Source: Hellea balneolensis | Lineage (GTDB): Bacteria > Pseudomonadota > Alphaproteobacteria > Caulobacterales > Maricaulaceae | Direction of reading: 5' to 3' | Assembly (NCBI GenBank): GCA_003233025.1 | Contig: QIKS01000303.1 | Coordinates: 1-7,391, forward strand | DNA: 7,391 nucleotides | Shown here: piece after piece, positions 6,615 to 7,391 of the stretch | How the letters are laid out: each line of letters opens with the position of its first letter | How positions within the stretch are numbered: position 1 is the stretch's first letter | Notes under the pieces: model-generated | Told to the model about the DNA's origin: nothing | The model's input: only the letters and a program-made list of their open reading frames with translations | Databases searched by the model: none | Made by a program: the position numbers and the translations under genes

Positions 6615-7391
6615 ATGGTTGAATTAGCCTTGCCAAAAAACTCGAAAGTCGGCAAAGGGAAATCCTGGCCTGCTACAGGTACGCCCAAGCGGACAAAAAC
6701 ATTTAAAATCTACCGCTATAACCCCGAAGACGAACACAATCCGACATGGGACAGCTATACCGTCGATCTGGATGATTGCGGCCCGATGGTGCTGGACGCC
6801 ATGATCAAAATTAAAACTGAAATTGACCCGACATTGTCCTTCAGGCGGTCATGCCGCGAAGGGGTTTGCGGGTCGTGTGCCATGAATATTGGTGGTCGTA
6901 ATACGCTGGCCTGCACCAAGGGAATTGACGAATTTAAAGGCGGCACAATTGCTATTTCGCCATTGCCTCATTTGCCAGTGGTGCGCGATGTTATTCCCGA
7001 TCTGACCAATTTTTACGCCCAATATACCTCCATTGAACCTTGGCTGCAAACGTCAACACCAACGCCGCAAAAAGAATGGAAACAAAGCCCAGAGAGCCGC
7101 GAAAAACTTGACGGTTTGTACGAATGTATTTTGTGTGCTTGTTGCTCAACTTCCTGCCCGAGCTATTGGTGGAACGGCGATAAATATCTCGGCCCGGCGG
7201 TGTTATTGCAAGCATACCGCTGGCTCATCGACAGCCGCGACGAGGCAACGGGCGAGCGCCTGGACGAGTTGGAAGACCCGTTTCGCCTCTATCGTTGCCA
7301 CACCATCATGAATTGCACCAATGTCTGCCCCAAAGGCCTAAACCCAGCCAAAGCCATCGCAGAGATTAAAACCATGATGATAGGCCGGGCC
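6615..7391 (+). CDS. sdhB: Succinate dehydrogenase iron-sulfur subunit (3' partial)
   Basis: The frame is open from ATG at 6615 to the window edge: 259 residues and no stop. Relatives end just after the [13 protein letters not shown] block (240-252), so only a few codons are probably missing. SdhB passes electrons from FAD in SdhA to quinone through three clusters. The [2Fe-2S] ligands are C80, C85, C88 and C100; the third is Cys, where E. coli has Asp63. The [4Fe-4S] ligands are C171, C174, C177 and C238. The [3Fe-4S] ligands are C181, C228 and C234. All cysteines in the C-terminal half sit exactly 22 residues after their E. coli counterparts, as do W186 and H229 near the quinone site. The N-terminus is about 25 residues longer than in E. 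coli, as is usual in alphaproteobacteria and mitochondria. AGGAG (6604-6608) lies 6 nt before ATG and overlaps the sdhA stop. Confidence 0.98.
   Translation, partial: MVELALPKNSKVGKGKSWPATGTPKRTKTFKIYRYNPEDEHNPTWDSYTVDLDDCGPMVLDAMIKIKTEIDPTLSFRRSCREGVCGSCAMNIGGRNTLACTKGIDEFKGGTIAISPLPHLPVVRDVIPDLTNFYAQYTSIEPWLQTSTPTPQKEWKQSPESREKLDGLYECILCACCSTSCPSYWWNGDKYLGPAVLLQAYRWLIDSRDEATGERLDELEDPFRLYRCHTIMNCTNVCPKGLNPAKAIAEIKTMMIGRA

Noticed and set aside
1..7391. Search for a new defence, mobile or RNA-based system
   Set aside because: No recombinase, transposase, nuclease, toxin-antitoxin pair, direct-repeat array, tRNA or structured RNA pattern was seen; all long intervals are explained by envelope, peptidase and complex II genes.

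Overview
The window most likely comes from an alphaproteobacterium. The evidence is the sdhCDAB gene order, an SdhC N-terminus with the RPLSPHL motif, an SdhB with an all-cysteine [2Fe-2S] motif and the C-terminal [13 protein letters not shown] block, and a hand-scan in which I found no GANTC site (the target of the alphaproteobacterial CcrM methylase). Base composition looks close to balanced. A Hyphomonadaceae/Maricaulales-like marine lineage would fit, but the genus cannot be fixed from this sequence alone.

Left part (1-2067, plus strand): two tandem paralogous genes for predicted outer-membrane beta-barrel proteins. The first enters from outside the window and carries a long Gly/Gln/Tyr-rich repetitive stretch (QYGG, QFANGG) before its barrel. 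The second is complete, starts with a short lipoprotein signal (LSGC) and has only a brief linker. A strong intrinsic terminator follows the first gene, and the second has its own candidate promoter.

Middle (2075-3886, minus strand): a secreted DUF885-family predicted zinc peptidase. It is convergent with the second barrel gene (7 bp apart) and divergent from the sdh operon (154 bp apart).

Right part (4041-7391, plus strand): sdhC-sdhD-sdhA-sdhB, encoding respiratory complex II (succinate:quinone oxidoreductase). The genes are tightly packed, with an ATGA overlap and gaps of 1 and 9 bp, and each has a good ribosome binding site. sdhB runs off the right edge, probably only a few codons before its stop. 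SdhC and SdhD anchor the enzyme and hold haem b and the quinone site, SdhA carries covalent FAD and oxidises succinate, and SdhB relays electrons through three Fe-S clusters.

No RNA gene, insertion sequence, CRISPR array or defence system was seen. The least explained parts are the paralogous barrel lipoproteins, with their QYG-rich spacer and conserved Cys-Cys pair, and the absence of GANTC.
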